This document shows positions 17,044 through 26,673 of a stretch of DNA of 64,000 nucleotides, one piece after another. The position numbers and the translations under genes were made by a program. Below the pieces are notes generated by a model. The model was given only the letters and a program-made list of their open reading frames with translations, was not told the origin of the DNA and searched no databases. Each line of letters opens with the position of its first letter. Position 1 is the first letter of the stretch. The DNA comes from CADEFX01 sp963840425. Its GTDB lineage: Bacteria > Pseudomonadota > Alphaproteobacteria > Rhizobiales > Hyphomicrobiaceae. The stretch is taken from positions 124,001 through 188,000 of the forward strand of contig CAWIYZ010000002.1 of assembly GCA_963840425.1 (NCBI GenBank), written 5' to 3'.

Positions 17044-18897
17044 ATGAGCGCCGCCAGCCGCAATATCAAGATCCGCGCCGCACGACCGCTACTGCTGTGG
17101 GCGCTCGCGCTTTGGCCGCTGGCGATGCTGCTCGGTCTCGTGGCCCTCTCGCCGGAAGCCTTGGCCCAACACTCCACTCCAGATCCCGAGGCCGCTTCAG
17201 GCCGCTCCGAGAAGCCTCTCGCGCGCGCTGTCCGGCACATGGTCGTAGCCGCCGATCCATCAGCGGTGGAGGTTGGTCGCGATATCTTGCGCCAAGGCGG
17301 CAGTGCGGTGGATGCAGCGATTGCGGTGCAACTCGTGCTCAACCTGGTCGAGCCGCAATCTTCGGGTCTCGGCGGCGGTGCGTTTCTGGTGCACTTCGAT
17401 GCCGCTGCCAAAAGAGTGCAAACCTACGACGGCCGCGAGGTGGCGCCGGCTACCGCCAAGCCGGACCGGTTTCTTGCCAATGGGCGGCCGATGCCGTTCC
17501 GAGAAGCGGTGTTATCGGGACTGAGCGTCGGCGTGCCCGGCACGCCCGCCCTACTCGAGCTGGCGCACAAGCGGCACGGACGGTTGCCTTGGGCGCGCCT
17601 GTTCGAACCGGCGATCAGATTGGCGGTTGAAGGTTTCCCCGTCTCTTCTCGCTTGAGCACGCTGCTGCGCGAATATAGTGCCGGCAGCTTCGCGCCGGAT
17701 GCGCGGCGCTATCTTTTTGATGCGACGGGAACCGCTTGGCCTGCAGGTCACCGTCTCGCCAATCTGCAATTCGCCGACACGTTGCGGACCATCGCGCAAC
17801 AGGGGGCAGGGGCGTTCTATTCGGGCGCTATCGCGGAGGCGGTTGTGCGCGCAGTCGGCGAAGCGCCCGGCCGCAAGGGTGACCTGGCGCTGTCGGATCT
17901 GGCGAGCTATCGCGCGGTCGAACGACCGCCGGTCTGCATCGGCTATCGCGGCCGGCGCGTGTGCGGCATGGGTCCGCCGTCGTCGGGCGGCATTGCCCTT
18001 GCGCAGGCGCTGATGCTGCTCGAGCCGTTCGATCTCGGGCATGGGCGCCGCGCCGCCATGGGGGCGCCGGCGCTGCATCTGATCGCGGAGGCGGAGAAGC
18101 TCGCCTATGCCGATCGCGACCGCTACGTGGCGGACGGCGATTTCGTGCCCTTGCCGGCTGGCCTGCTCGATCCCGACTATATCAGCGCGCGCCGGGCGCT
18201 GGTCGATCCCTTTTCGGCAACGGACAAGAACTATGCCGGTACGCCTCCCGGCTCGGCGCGACAGGCGTTCGGCGAGGACGCGACCGTCGAGGCCGCCGGC
18301 ACCAGCCACATCTCGATCGTTGACGCGGATGGGAACGCGGTCGCCATGACCACCACCATCGAAGCCGGTTTCGGCTCACGACTATGGGCCGCCGGCTTCC
18401 TGCTGAATAACGAGATGACCGATTTCTCGTTTCGTCCGCGCGCGGTCGACGGTCGGGTGATTGCCAACCGCGTTGAGCCAGGCAAACGGCCACGCAGCTC
18501 GATGGCGCCCACCATCGTGCTCGATCAGACTGGGCGCGTAGCTGCCGTGCTCGGCTCGCCTGGCGGCAGCCGGATTATCATCTATGTGCTGAAATCGCTT
18601 GTTGCCGTGATCGACTGGAGCATGGATGCGCAGGCGGCAGTGGCGCTGGAAAATTTCGGCAGCCGAGGCGGTGGTGTCGTCGAGCTGGAAACGACCATGC
18701 CGACGGCGCTGGATGCCATCATGCAAGCGCGGACGTCGAGGCTGGCAATCTGGCGGGCGCTCAGTCTCAAACCGTATGGGCATCGCATGGCCTTCGGTGT
18801 GCACACGTCTGGCCTGCACGTTATCGTGCGGCGGCAAGACGGTGCGCTGGAAGGCGGCGCCGATCCACGCCGGGAGGGGATTGCGCTCGGCGATTGA
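17044..18897 (+). CDS. ggt: Gamma-glutamyltransferase
   Basis: Periplasmic N-terminal nucleophile hydrolase of 617 residues that cleaves gamma-glutamyl bonds such as in glutathione. A hydrophobic signal segment occupies about 10-40 (ends LAQ). The large-subunit part has GGSAVDAAIAVQLVLNLVEPQSSGLGGGAF, a strongly conserved GGT block. The self-cleavage site and nucleophile is Thr about 420 in AAGTSHISIVDADGNAVAMT, followed by the lid/oxyanion region GFGSRLWAAGFLLNNEMTDF and PGKRPRSSMAPTIV, and the GSPGGSRII motif. All expected residues are present. It stands alone before a 158-base gap and the Nramp-like gene. Confidence 0.95.
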   Translation: MSAASRNIKIRAARPLLLWALALWPLAMLLGLVALSPEALAQHSTPDPEAASGRSEKPLARAVRHMVVAADPSAVEVGRDILRQGGSAVDAAIAVQLVLNLVEPQSSGLGGGAFLVHFDAAAKRVQTYDGREVAPATAKPDRFLANGRPMPFREAVLSGLSVGVPGTPALLELAHKRHGRLPWARLFEPAIRLAVEGFPVSSRLSTLLREYSAGSFAPDARRYLFDATGTAWPAGHRLANLQFADTLRTIAQQGAGAFYSGAIAEAVVRAVGEAPGRKGDLALSDLASYRAVERPPVCIGYRGRRVCGMGPPSSGGIALAQALMLLEPFDLGHGRRAAMGAPALHLIAEAEKLAYADRDRYVADGDFVPLPAGLLDPDYISARRALVDPFSATDKNYAGTPPGSARQAFGEDATVEAAGTSHISIVDADGNAVAMTTTIEAGFGSRLWAAGFLLNNEMTDFSFRPRAVDGRVIANRVEPGKRPRSSMAPTIVLDQTGRVAAVLGSPGGSRIIIYVLKSLVAVIDWSMDAQAAVALENFGSRGGGVVELETTMPTALDAIMQARTSRLAIWRALSLKPYGHRMAFGVHTSGLHVIVRRQDGALEGGADPRREGIALGD

Positions 18898-19055
18898 GCC
18901 GAGCTGCGAGAAGCGCCGGCTTGTGGGCAGCACTGTGTGTCGTCCCTTGACACAACTGAGCCCGACAAGGCAGTCTGCCTATTAACCAAGCAAGCCGCCG
19001 ATTTTCTAATCCTCACTTCGTTCTTTCCGTCGAAGAGTTCAGGGGGGATTTTGAT

Positions 19056-20558
19056 ATGGCCGTAGCTTCCGCCACGCATGGCGACGTGGTTGATCATCGC
19101 GAGATCTACAAGGTACCGGACCCGCTGCCGCTGACGATCGGCGGTATGATCGCGGCAGTCGGACCTCAAGCCATCAACTTCGGTATCTCGATCGGCGGCG
19201 GCGAGGCGTACTTGCTGCCCAACGTCGCAGCGCGCGGTGCGCTCGGCTGGCATTGGCTGATGGTGATTTCGGTCATCGTCGAAACCGCTCTCGTCTATGA
19301 ATGTATCAAATATAGCTGTTGCACCGGCCGCTCGTTCTTTGCGGGCACCAACGAGCTCGGGCCGCGCGGCTTCTGGCCGTGGTTCTGGGCCGTTGCCGCC
19401 ATACTGACGTGGGCTTGGCCGGCATGGATGGGCGGTGCGGTCATTGCCGCTCAAAGGTTCACGGGCATCTCCACGCCGCAAGGCTGGACTCTTTTCGGCC
19501 AGGCACTGCCGCCGCAATATATCTGGGCGGTCTTGGCGCTCGTGCTTGTCCTCGTCGTGTTCTATTTCTCCAATCGCACGTACGCGTTTCTCGAGTGGTT
19601 CTTCAAAGTCATCATGGTGGTCAACATTGTGCTGGTGTTGGCGATCACGGTCATTGCGGCCAAGCCTGAAGACTACTGGATCATCCTCAAAGCTTACGCG
19701 GGCGTTCTGTTCTTCTATCCGGAATGGACCAAGGCCGTCACGCCGCTGGACATCGTCGCTCTCTACAATCAACCCGGCGGCAGCTTGATGTGGGTGAGCT
19801 TCTGGGTGGTGGCGGCGGGTTGGGGCATGGGCCGCTACTCCGGCCAGGTCACGGGTGTGCTGCGCCCGCCCGAGCACATCACCGCCCAAGAGCTGCGTTG
19901 GAACACCAACGACCCACAGGAAGTCGCGAAGATGCAGCAGTGGGTCAGGCTCGGCGGGATGAGCCTGATCATCTGGTGGGCGATCATCGGCGGCCTCATC
20001 ATGACCTATCTCTACTCGGTCGCCGGATACGCCTATCTGCACAACCAGTTCCTGGCCACAGGAAAGGTGCCGAGCGGAGTGGAGGTGCCGCTGCAGATGG
20101 CGATCGTCGCGCAAGGCGTCATGGGCCAGGCTGCCGGTGCGCTCATGTTGATCGTGATCATGGTCACGCTGTATGACGCCCAGTTTCCGTTCTACGACAC
20201 CTTCATCGGCCGCACGACCACCGACGCCATTGCGGTGACCACGCGGCTGGAAGAGAAGATCCCCTACCGCGTCTGGTACTTCGTCGTCGTCACTGCGGCA
20301 GTGCTGGCGGGCTTCTATCTGGTTCTCCAGCAGCAGCCCTTCTTCATGTGGTTGATGGTGGCGGTGGCGGCGGTCGTCTATCGCTGCATCGGCTCGGTGC
20401 AGATCATGATGATCAACAATCGTCGCCTGCCGCCGGAGTTCAAGGTGAGCGCGCTGAATACCTTCATTCTCTGGTTCAGCTTCGTCACCGGCCTCGTGGC
20501 GGTTGGCTACTGGGGCTACAACTCCTGGGGCGAGATCATGAAGAGGTTCGCGGGATGA
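19056..20558 (+). CDS. Nramp-related membrane transporter
   Basis: Inner-membrane protein of 500 residues with about 11 hydrophobic segments. The block GPQAINFGISIGGGEAYLLPN near residue 35 replaces the DPGN metal-binding motif of true Nramp helix 1, similar to the divergent Nramp branch in which metal ligands are changed. The family is therefore Nramp-like by architecture, but manganese or iron transport should not be assumed. Hydrophilic loop LRPPEHITAQELRWNTNDPQEVAKM lies mid-protein. GGGGGGA-like sequence precedes the ATG at 19056. The stop overlaps the start of the next small membrane gene (ATGA). Confidence 0.75.
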   Translation: MAVASATHGDVVDHREIYKVPDPLPLTIGGMIAAVGPQAINFGISIGGGEAYLLPNVAARGALGWHWLMVISVIVETALVYECIKYSCCTGRSFFAGTNELGPRGFWPWFWAVAAILTWAWPAWMGGAVIAAQRFTGISTPQGWTLFGQALPPQYIWAVLALVLVLVVFYFSNRTYAFLEWFFKVIMVVNIVLVLAITVIAAKPEDYWIILKAYAGVLFFYPEWTKAVTPLDIVALYNQPGGSLMWVSFWVVAAGWGMGRYSGQVTGVLRPPEHITAQELRWNTNDPQEVAKMQQWVRLGGMSLIIWWAIIGGLIMTYLYSVAGYAYLHNQFLATGKVPSGVEVPLQMAIVAQGVMGQAAGALMLIVIMVTLYDAQFPFYDTFIGRTTTDAIAVTTRLEEKIPYRVWYFVVVTAAVLAGFYLVLQQQPFFMWLMVAVAAVVYRCIGSVQIMMINNRRLPPEFKVSALNTFILWFSFVTGLVAVGYWGYNSWGEIMKRFAG

Positions 20559-20803
20559 CGCGCCCCGAGGAGGGCAGGGCACTGGCCGTTCGCAGACACC
20601 TAACGGTGAGATCGATTGTCTGGCACGGCCTGATGCTCGTCTGGCTCGGGTTCCTGATCCGCGGTGTGTGGTGGATCTGGCCGGCGATCGAGGCGATGGA
20701 ATTCAGCCAAGATCTCTTGGCCGGGGCGCTGTGGCTCACCATGGGCACCTTGGCCTGGGTTCTCGCCTTCAACTACGGCCGCCAGCGCTATTGGCAGCAC
20801 TAG
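20555..20803 (+). CDS. Small membrane protein coupled to Nramp-like transporter
   Basis: 82-residue protein with two hydrophobic helices (SIVWHGLMLVWLGFLIRGVWW and DLLAGALWLTMGTLAWVLAF) joined by a short acidic loop, and a basic N-terminus. The ATG overlaps the stop codon of the Nramp-like gene in an ATGA arrangement, a strong sign of translational coupling and of an accessory role for the transporter. I do not recognise a named family. Confidence 0.7.
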   Translation: MTRPEEGRALAVRRHLTVRSIVWHGLMLVWLGFLIRGVWWIWPAIEAMEFSQDLLAGALWLTMGTLAWVLAFNYGRQRYWQH

Positions 20804-20894
20804 GCTTCAAGCGACCTCATGCCTGCCTGCTTGCGTCGCTGCCTGTGACGCGCAAGGTATAGGCTCTAGCCTATACAAAGTGCGCGGCAACGGT

Positions 20895-21923
20895 ATGGAT
20901 GCAGCAGCGGTGAAACAGCTTTCAATAGCGGTGATCGGCGGCGGAGTCTTTGGGCTGTGGCAGGCGTTTTTCCTGTCGCGCCGCGGCCACCAGGTCACGC
21001 TGTTCGAGGCGATGCCGGAAGCATCGGGAGGCGGGGCAAGCCGGTTTGCAGGCGCCATGCTCGCCCCCTATTGCGAGGCGGAAGCGGCTGAGCCGATCGT
21101 AAAGGAACTGGGTGTCCGCGGCTTGGCTCTGTGGCGGGAGGCGTTTCCGGCGGTTGTTGTACGCGGCAGCCTCGTGGTCGCGGCGGCGCGGGACCAGAGC
21201 GAACTCACCCGGTTCCAGCGTCTGACCGAAGGGCACCGGAGCGTCGATGCAGATGAGATCGGCCGGCTCGAGCCGGATCTCGCGGGACGCTTCGCACGCG
21301 GTTTATTCTTCGAGACGGAAGCTCACGTTGTTCCGCGCAGAGCCTTGGCCGATCTCGTAGCGGCTGCACGCCGGCAGGGTGCCGAGCTTTGCTTCGGCCA
21401 GGCGGTTCCCGATCCGGTCTGGCAAGCAGGTTCGAATGGCAGTGTCGTCATCGACTGCCGCGGCATGGGAGCGCGCAGCGAACTACCGAGCCTGCGCGGT
21501 GTGCGCGGAGAGATGGCGGTGCTGCGGGCACCGGAGGTCAAGCTGTCGCGCACCGTGCGGCTGCTCCACCCGCGGTTCCCCCTCTATCTCGTGCCGTGGG
21601 ACGATAGCCTCTACATGATCGGTGCTACGGTGATCGAGCGTGAGGATGCCAATCCGGTGACCGTGCGCTCTGCGCTGGATCTCCTGGGCACCGCCTATGC
21701 CATTCACCCGGCTTTTGCCGAGGCGGAGATCGTCGAGCTATCCGCAGGGGTCCGCCCGGCCTTTCCGGATAACGTTCCGAAGGTCGTGGCTCGGGGACGG
21801 CGGCTGTTCGTCAACGGTGCCTATCGGCACGGCTATCTGCTGGCGCCGGTGATGGCCGAAATCGTTGCCGATCACCTCGAGACAGGTGCTGTGCACCCCT
21901 TGATGATCGTTGCCGATGCCTGA
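20895..21923 (+). CDS. FAD-dependent amine oxidase, ThiO/glycine oxidase-like
   Basis: Flavoenzyme of 342 residues in the DAO superfamily. The FAD-binding Rossmann motif is IAVIGGGVFGLWQAFFLSRRGH with the ribose-binding Glu in VTLFEAMPEASGGGASRFAGAMLAPYCEAEA, the region that in ThiO contacts the flavin. RGEMAVLRAP and the end ANPVTVRSALDLLG and VNGAYRHGYLLAPVMAEIVADHL fit glycine oxidase. Such enzymes make the imine of glycine for thiazole synthesis, but no thi genes are adjacent, so a different amino acid substrate is possible. ATG at 20895 is chosen; the frame extends upstream without related sequence. Confidence 0.78.
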   Translation: MDAAAVKQLSIAVIGGGVFGLWQAFFLSRRGHQVTLFEAMPEASGGGASRFAGAMLAPYCEAEAAEPIVKELGVRGLALWREAFPAVVVRGSLVVAAARDQSELTRFQRLTEGHRSVDADEIGRLEPDLAGRFARGLFFETEAHVVPRRALADLVAAARRQGAELCFGQAVPDPVWQAGSNGSVVIDCRGMGARSELPSLRGVRGEMAVLRAPEVKLSRTVRLLHPRFPLYLVPWDDSLYMIGATVIEREDANPVTVRSALDLLGTAYAIHPAFAEAEIVELSAGVRPAFPDNVPKVVARGRRLFVNGAYRHGYLLAPVMAEIVADHLETGAVHPLMIVADA

Positions 21924-22017
21924 GGCGTGGTAGACTAAAAAAATAGGGACGCTCCTGTCCGCAGCGCAGGCATACGAGGAAGGGGCAAACGGAGGTTCAC
22001 GCTCGACGGAGATCGCC

Positions 22018-23316
22018 ATGGCGCTGTCCTACATGTCCGGGTTCGGCAACAGCTTTGAAACGGAAGCGCTGCCGGGTGCGCTGCCGGTCGGGCGCAACTC
22101 GCCGCAGAAGTGCGCCTATGGGCTCTATGCCGAGCAGCTTTCCGGGTCGCCGTTCACGGCGCCGCGGGCCTCCAACGAGCGCTCCTGGCTATATCGTATC
22201 CGCCCGTCGGTGAAGCATTCCGGCCGCTTCACCAAGGTCGACGGCGGATTGTGGCGCACGGCGCCCTGCCATGAGCACGAGATGCCGATCGGGCAGCTCA
22301 GGTGGAGCCCGCTGCCGATACCGAAGGAGAAGCTGACCTTCATCGACGGCATGCGCACGATGACGACGGCTGGCGATGCCGGCACGCAGACGGGAATGGC
22401 TGCGCACATCTATGTCGCCACGCAATCCATGCGCGATGCCTGCTTCTACAACGCCGATGCCGAGATGCTGATCGTGCTGCAGGAGGAGCGGCTGCGCTTC
22501 TGCACCGAGTTCGGCATCATCGAAGCGGAGCCCGGTGAGATTGTGGTGATCCCGCGTGGTGTGAAGGTGCGCGTCGAGCTGATGGGCGGGCCGGCTCGCG
22601 GCTACGTGTGCGAGAATTATGGCGGCGCCTTCACGCTGCCCGAGCGCGGCCCGATCGGCGCCAATTGTCTTGCCAACGCTCGCGATTTCCTCACGCCGGT
22701 GGCGGCCTACGAGGATCGCGAGGAGCCGTGTCACTTGACGGTGAAGTGGGGCGGTACATTGTGGCGCACGCGGCTTGGCCACTCGCCGCTCGACGTGGTG
22801 GCCTGGCACGGCAACTATGCGCCCTACAAGTACGATCTGCGCCGCTACTCGCCGGTCGGGGCAATCTCGTTCGATCACCCCGATCCGTCGATCTTCTCGG
22901 TGCTCACCGCGCCGTCGGAGACACCAGGCGCCTCGAACATCGATTTCGTCATCTTTCCGGAACGCTGGATGGTGGCCGACAACACGTTCCGCCCGCCGTG
23001 GTATCACCGCAACATTATGTCGGAGTTCATGGGTCTCGTTTACGGCGTCTATGACGCCAAGCCCGAGGGCTTCACGCCCGGCGGCGTCAGTCTGCACAAC
23101 TGTATGCTGCCGCACGGGCCGGATGCACAGGCCTTCGAGCATGCGAGCAGCGTGGAGCTGAAACCGGTCAAGCTGACGGGCACGCTGGCCTTCATGTTTG
23201 AGACGCGGTTTCCTCAGCGCGTGACGGCTTACGCAGCGGACCTGGAGACGTTGCAGACGGACTATGCGGACTGCTGGGCGGGTCTCGCGAAGCGATTTAA
23301 TCCCGAACGGCCCTGA
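22018..23316 (+). CDS. hmgA: Homogentisate 1,2-dioxygenase
   Basis: Iron(II) ring-cleaving dioxygenase of 432 residues that turns homogentisate into maleylacetoacetate in tyrosine and phenylacetate-type catabolism. The iron ligands are all visible: His about 330 in PWYHRNIMSEF, Glu about 336 in the same block, and His about 366 in NCMLPHGPD; their spacing equals that of characterised HGD. The N-terminus YMSGFGNSFETEALPGALP is the family signature. GGAG lies 8 bases before the ATG. It opens a tightly packed plus-strand cluster with fumarylacetoacetase, P450, MBL-fold protein, FAD monooxygenase and DUF2783 protein. Confidence 0.97.
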   Translation: MALSYMSGFGNSFETEALPGALPVGRNSPQKCAYGLYAEQLSGSPFTAPRASNERSWLYRIRPSVKHSGRFTKVDGGLWRTAPCHEHEMPIGQLRWSPLPIPKEKLTFIDGMRTMTTAGDAGTQTGMAAHIYVATQSMRDACFYNADAEMLIVLQEERLRFCTEFGIIEAEPGEIVVIPRGVKVRVELMGGPARGYVCENYGGAFTLPERGPIGANCLANARDFLTPVAAYEDREEPCHLTVKWGGTLWRTRLGHSPLDVVAWHGNYAPYKYDLRRYSPVGAISFDHPDPSIFSVLTAPSETPGASNIDFVIFPERWMVADNTFRPPWYHRNIMSEFMGLVYGVYDAKPEGFTPGGVSLHNCMLPHGPDAQAFEHASSVELKPVKLTGTLAFMFETRFPQRVTAYAADLETLQTDYADCWAGLAKRFNPERP

Positions 23317-23340
23317 ACGGCAGTCTTTCAAGGGAATTGT

Positions 23341-24384
23341 ATGAAGCTGGCCACGCTGAGAAATGGAACGCGTGACGGCGAGCTGGCGCTGGTCTCGCGC
23401 GATCTGTCGAAGGCCGTGCGCACCAGCGACGCCATCGCGGGCTTGGCGACGCTTCAGCAACTGCTCGACGAATGGGATGCTCATGTGCTGGCGGCCGAGC
23501 GCGTCTATGCCGAGCTGAACGAGGCTGCGGAGGGCGGGGAAGCGCGCTTGCCAATTCTCGACTTTGATCCTGCCCGGGCGATGGCGCCGCTACCGCGCGC
23601 CTATCAATGGGCGGATGGCTCGGCTTACATGAATCATGTCGAGCTGGCGCGCAAGGCGCGCGGGGCCGAGCTGCCTGCCAGCTTTGCCACGGACCCACTC
23701 ATGTACCAGGGCGGGTCCGACAGCCTGCTCGGCGCGTGCGACCCCATCGAGGTGGCGGACGAGAGCTGGGGCATCGATCTGGAGGGTGAGATCGCCGTCA
23801 TTCTCGGCGATGTGCCGATGAGTGTATCCGTTGCCGATGCGCTCGCCCATGTGCGCCTCGTCGCGCTGGTCAACGATGTGTCGCTGCGCAATCTGATACC
23901 AGCTGAGATCGCTAAGGGGTTCGGGTTCTTCCACGGCAAGCCCTCGTCGGCATTCTCGCCTGTCGCGGTGACGCCGGACGAGCTGGGTGAGGCCTGGCGC
24001 GACGGCAAAGTGCACCTGCCGCTGCTGGCTTACGTCAACGGGGATCTGATTGGGAAACCCAATGCTGGGCGGGACATGACGTTTTCTTTCGCACAGCTGA
24101 TTGCGCATGCCGCCAAGACGCGGCGCTTGTCGGCCGGCACAATCCTGGGCTCGGGCACGGTGTCGAACAAGGGCGAGGGCGGCGACCCCGGCAAGCGTGT
24201 GGATGAGGGCGGCGCCGGCTACACATGCCTCGCCGAGGTGCGCGTCGTGGAGACTTTGCTCCAGGGCAAGCCGCGCACTCCGTTCTTGAAATGGGGCGAT
24301 CGCGTGCGCATCGAGATGCTGGATGCGGCGGGGCAATCCGTGTTCGGGGCCATCGATCAGAAGGTTGTGCCGCATAGCGTGTGA
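23341..24384 (+). CDS. Fumarylacetoacetate hydrolase family protein
   Basis: Protein of 347 residues with the FAH fold. Metal ligands typical of the family appear as DLEGEIAVILGD (Glu-x-Glu with preceding Asp) and LVNDVSLRNL, and the substrate-loop sequence is GFGFFHGKPSSAFSPVAV. The C-terminal block SAGTILGSGTVSNKGEGG is characteristic of fumarylacetoacetases. Its place 25 bases after hmgA strongly supports the final step of homogentisate breakdown to fumarate and acetoacetate. No maleylacetoacetate isomerase gene is seen in the window, so isomerisation must rely on another locus or be non-enzymatic. Confidence 0.9.
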   Translation: MKLATLRNGTRDGELALVSRDLSKAVRTSDAIAGLATLQQLLDEWDAHVLAAERVYAELNEAAEGGEARLPILDFDPARAMAPLPRAYQWADGSAYMNHVELARKARGAELPASFATDPLMYQGGSDSLLGACDPIEVADESWGIDLEGEIAVILGDVPMSVSVADALAHVRLVALVNDVSLRNLIPAEIAKGFGFFHGKPSSAFSPVAVTPDELGEAWRDGKVHLPLLAYVNGDLIGKPNAGRDMTFSFAQLIAHAAKTRRLSAGTILGSGTVSNKGEGGDPGKRVDEGGAGYTCLAEVRVVETLLQGKPRTPFLKWGDRVRIEMLDAAGQSVFGAIDQKVVPHSV

Positions 24385-24402
24385 GCTGCCGCAGGAGATG
24401 AT

Positions 24403-25689
24403 GTGCTGACGCCATCGGAGCCTTTCCCGCAAAGCCTGCCGCTCAATGGCGAAGGTCTTCGCCTGCTCTCGCCAGCGCATGCTGCCGAGATCGCCGCCAG
24501 CTTTGACCTGACGCGCCTGCCAGCGGGATTTCATGCCGATCCGTATCCGGTCTATCACGCGCTCAGGATGCACGCGCCCGTGCACCGCATGCCGAGCGGT
24601 GGCTGTATTCTGAGCCGCCACGCTGATCTCGAGGCGGTCTACAAGGACACCGCCACGTTCTCTTCCGACAAGAAGCGCGAGTTCGGCCCCAAGTACGGCG
24701 GTAGCCCACTGTATGAGCACCACACCACCAGCTTGGTGTTCAACGATCCACCGCTGCACACGCGCGTGCGCAAGATCATGGCTGGTGCGCTGACCGCGCG
24801 TGCCATCGCCGGTATGGAGCATCCCGTGAATGAGCTGGTCGATCGGCTGCTCGATCAGATGACCGGCCGGGCGCAGGTCGATCTGATCGAGGATTTTGCC
24901 GCCGCCATTCCGGTCGAGGTGATCGGCAACCTTCTGGCAGTGCCGCGTGACGAGCGCGGGCCGTTGCGAGCGTGGTCCCTGGCGATCCTTGGCGCGCTGG
25001 AGCCTGTGCTTACACCCGAGCAACACGAGCATGGCAATCGCGCGGTCGCCGAGTTCATCGACTATCTGCGCCGCCTCGTTGCCGACCGGCGTGCGCGCCC
25101 GGGCGATCCGGACGAGGACGTGCTGACGCGCCTCATTCTCGGGGAGAGCGATGGCCAGCGGCTGACGGAAACCGAGCTGCTGCAGAACTGCATCTTCATT
25201 CTCAACGCGGGTCACGAGACGACGACCAATCTTATCGGCAACGGCTTGTTTGCGTTGATGCAGTGGCCGGAGGAACGCGCGCGCTTGATTGCCGAGCCCA
25301 TGCTGATCAAAGCGGCGGTGGAGGAGTTTCTGCGCTTCGAGAGCTCCAATCAGCTCGGCAACCGGATTACCACGCGTGCGATAGAGATCGGCGGTGTGGC
25401 GATGCCGGCGCATACGCCCGTGACGCTGTGCATCGGTGCGGCCAATCGCGATCCGGAGCGCTTTGCTTCTCCCGATCGCCTCGATATCGGCCGGCAGCCC
25501 AATCGGCATCTGGCATTCGCGTCGGGGCCGCATCTGTGTGTCGGCATGAACGTGGCGCGGCTGGAAGGCCGCATCGCCATCGAGCGCTTTCTCGCCCGCT
25601 TCCCGCACTATCGCCTCGCAGGCGAGCCCCGGCGCGGCGGGCGTGTGCGCTTTCGCGGATTTCTTTCGCTTCCCGTGATAGTCCACTAG
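24403..25689 (+). CDS. Cytochrome P450
   Basis: Soluble bacterial class I P450 of 428 residues. Key parts are the I-helix oxygen-activation motif ILNAGHETTTNL, the ExxR pair in EEFLRFESSNQ, and the heme-thiolate loop FASGPHLCVGMNVARLE with Cys about 379. The translation start is GTG at 24403, with GGAG about 6 bases upstream. It lies 19 bases after the fumarylacetoacetase gene, so it is part of the homogentisate cluster. No ferredoxin or ferredoxin reductase gene is adjacent. A role in hydroxylating an aromatic or in opening a demethylation route feeding homogentisate is inferred. Confidence 0.93.
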   Translation: MLTPSEPFPQSLPLNGEGLRLLSPAHAAEIAASFDLTRLPAGFHADPYPVYHALRMHAPVHRMPSGGCILSRHADLEAVYKDTATFSSDKKREFGPKYGGSPLYEHHTTSLVFNDPPLHTRVRKIMAGALTARAIAGMEHPVNELVDRLLDQMTGRAQVDLIEDFAAAIPVEVIGNLLAVPRDERGPLRAWSLAILGALEPVLTPEQHEHGNRAVAEFIDYLRRLVADRRARPGDPDEDVLTRLILGESDGQRLTETELLQNCIFILNAGHETTTNLIGNGLFALMQWPEERARLIAEPMLIKAAVEEFLRFESSNQLGNRITTRAIEIGGVAMPAHTPVTLCIGAANRDPERFASPDRLDIGRQPNRHLAFASGPHLCVGMNVARLEGRIAIERFLARFPHYRLAGEPRRGGRVRFRGFLSLPVIVH

Positions 25690-25713
25690 GCAAACACCAA
25701 CGAGGAAACAGGA

Positions 25714-26664
25714 ATGGCCCAGGGTTTTGCCTCTTCCGGCGACATGGCCGAGAAAAAGATTACGTTCGCGGAGATCGGCCGCGATCTTTACGCCTTCACG
25801 GCAGAAGGCGACCCGAACTCCGGCATCATCATCGGTGACGACGGTGTGATCGTCATTGATGCCCAGGCGACGCCGGTGATGGCCGGGCTGGTCATCGAGC
25901 GCGTGCGGCAGATAACCGACAAGCCGATCAAGTACGTGGTGCTGTCGCACTACCATGCCGTGCGCGTGCTCGGCGCCTCGGCCTACAAGGCGCAGGAGAT
26001 CGTGGCCTCGGACAAATGCCGCGCCATGATCGTGGAGCGCGGGAAGGAGGACTGGGACTCCGAGTACGGCCGCTTTCCGCGCCTCTTCCGGGCCGCCGAG
26101 ACGATACCGGGCCTCACCTGGCCGACCGTGACTTTCCGCGAGAAGATGACACTGTGGTTGGGTAAGCGTCGCGTTGATCTGCTGCATGTCGGTCGTGCAC
26201 ATACGGCCGGAGACATCATCGCCTACGTGCCGGATGCCAATGTCGTGTTCTCCGGCGATATCGTCGAATATAAGTCGGCCTGCTATTGCGGGGATGCGCA
26301 TTTCACCGACTGGCCAGCGACGCTCTCGCGCCTTGGCGCGTTCCGAGCGGACGCGCTGGTACCAGGACGTGGCGATGCGCTGGTCGGCGCGGACACTGTG
26401 GCGGAGGGCATCACGCTCACGCGCGAGTTCCTCCGCGACACCTACGAGCCCGTGCAGCGCGGCGTGGCGCGCGGGGCATCCCTCAAGGAGTGCTTCGACG
26501 AGACGACAGCCGCCATGCGTCCCAAGTACGCGAGCTGGCCGATCTTCGAGCACTGCCAGCCGTTCAACATCGCGCGCGCCTACGACGAGGCGCAGGGCAT
26601 CGACAACCCGCGCATCTGGACGGCGGAGCGTGACCGCGCCATGTGGGCAGCCCTGCAGGGATAG
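25714..26664 (+). CDS. MBL-fold protein with altered metal motif
   Basis: Protein of 316 residues with the metallo-beta-lactamase fold. The usual HxHxDH metal signature appears as LSHYHAVRVLG: His79 and His81 are kept but the Asp and following His are replaced by Val and Arg. Later metal positions remain (VGRAHTAGD with a His, and FSGDIVEY with an Asp). A single-metal or non-hydrolytic role is possible. This HYHAVRVLG form is known to me from aromatic catabolic clusters, so it is probably a stable subfamily trait and not damage. It sits between the P450 and FAD monooxygenase genes with 24-base and 9-base gaps. Confidence 0.82.
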   Translation: MAQGFASSGDMAEKKITFAEIGRDLYAFTAEGDPNSGIIIGDDGVIVIDAQATPVMAGLVIERVRQITDKPIKYVVLSHYHAVRVLGASAYKAQEIVASDKCRAMIVERGKEDWDSEYGRFPRLFRAAETIPGLTWPTVTFREKMTLWLGKRRVDLLHVGRAHTAGDIIAYVPDANVVFSGDIVEYKSACYCGDAHFTDWPATLSRLGAFRADALVPGRGDALVGADTVAEGITLTREFLRDTYEPVQRGVARGASLKECFDETTAAMRPKYASWPIFEHCQPFNIARAYDEAQGIDNPRIWTAERDRAMWAALQG

Positions 26665-26673
26665 GAGGCACAT

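Noticed and set aside
18582..20582. A 666-codon minus-strand frame opposite ggt and the Nramp-like gene
   Set aside because: Composition (very His/Asp/Arg-rich) and lack of any motif mark it as antisense shadow.
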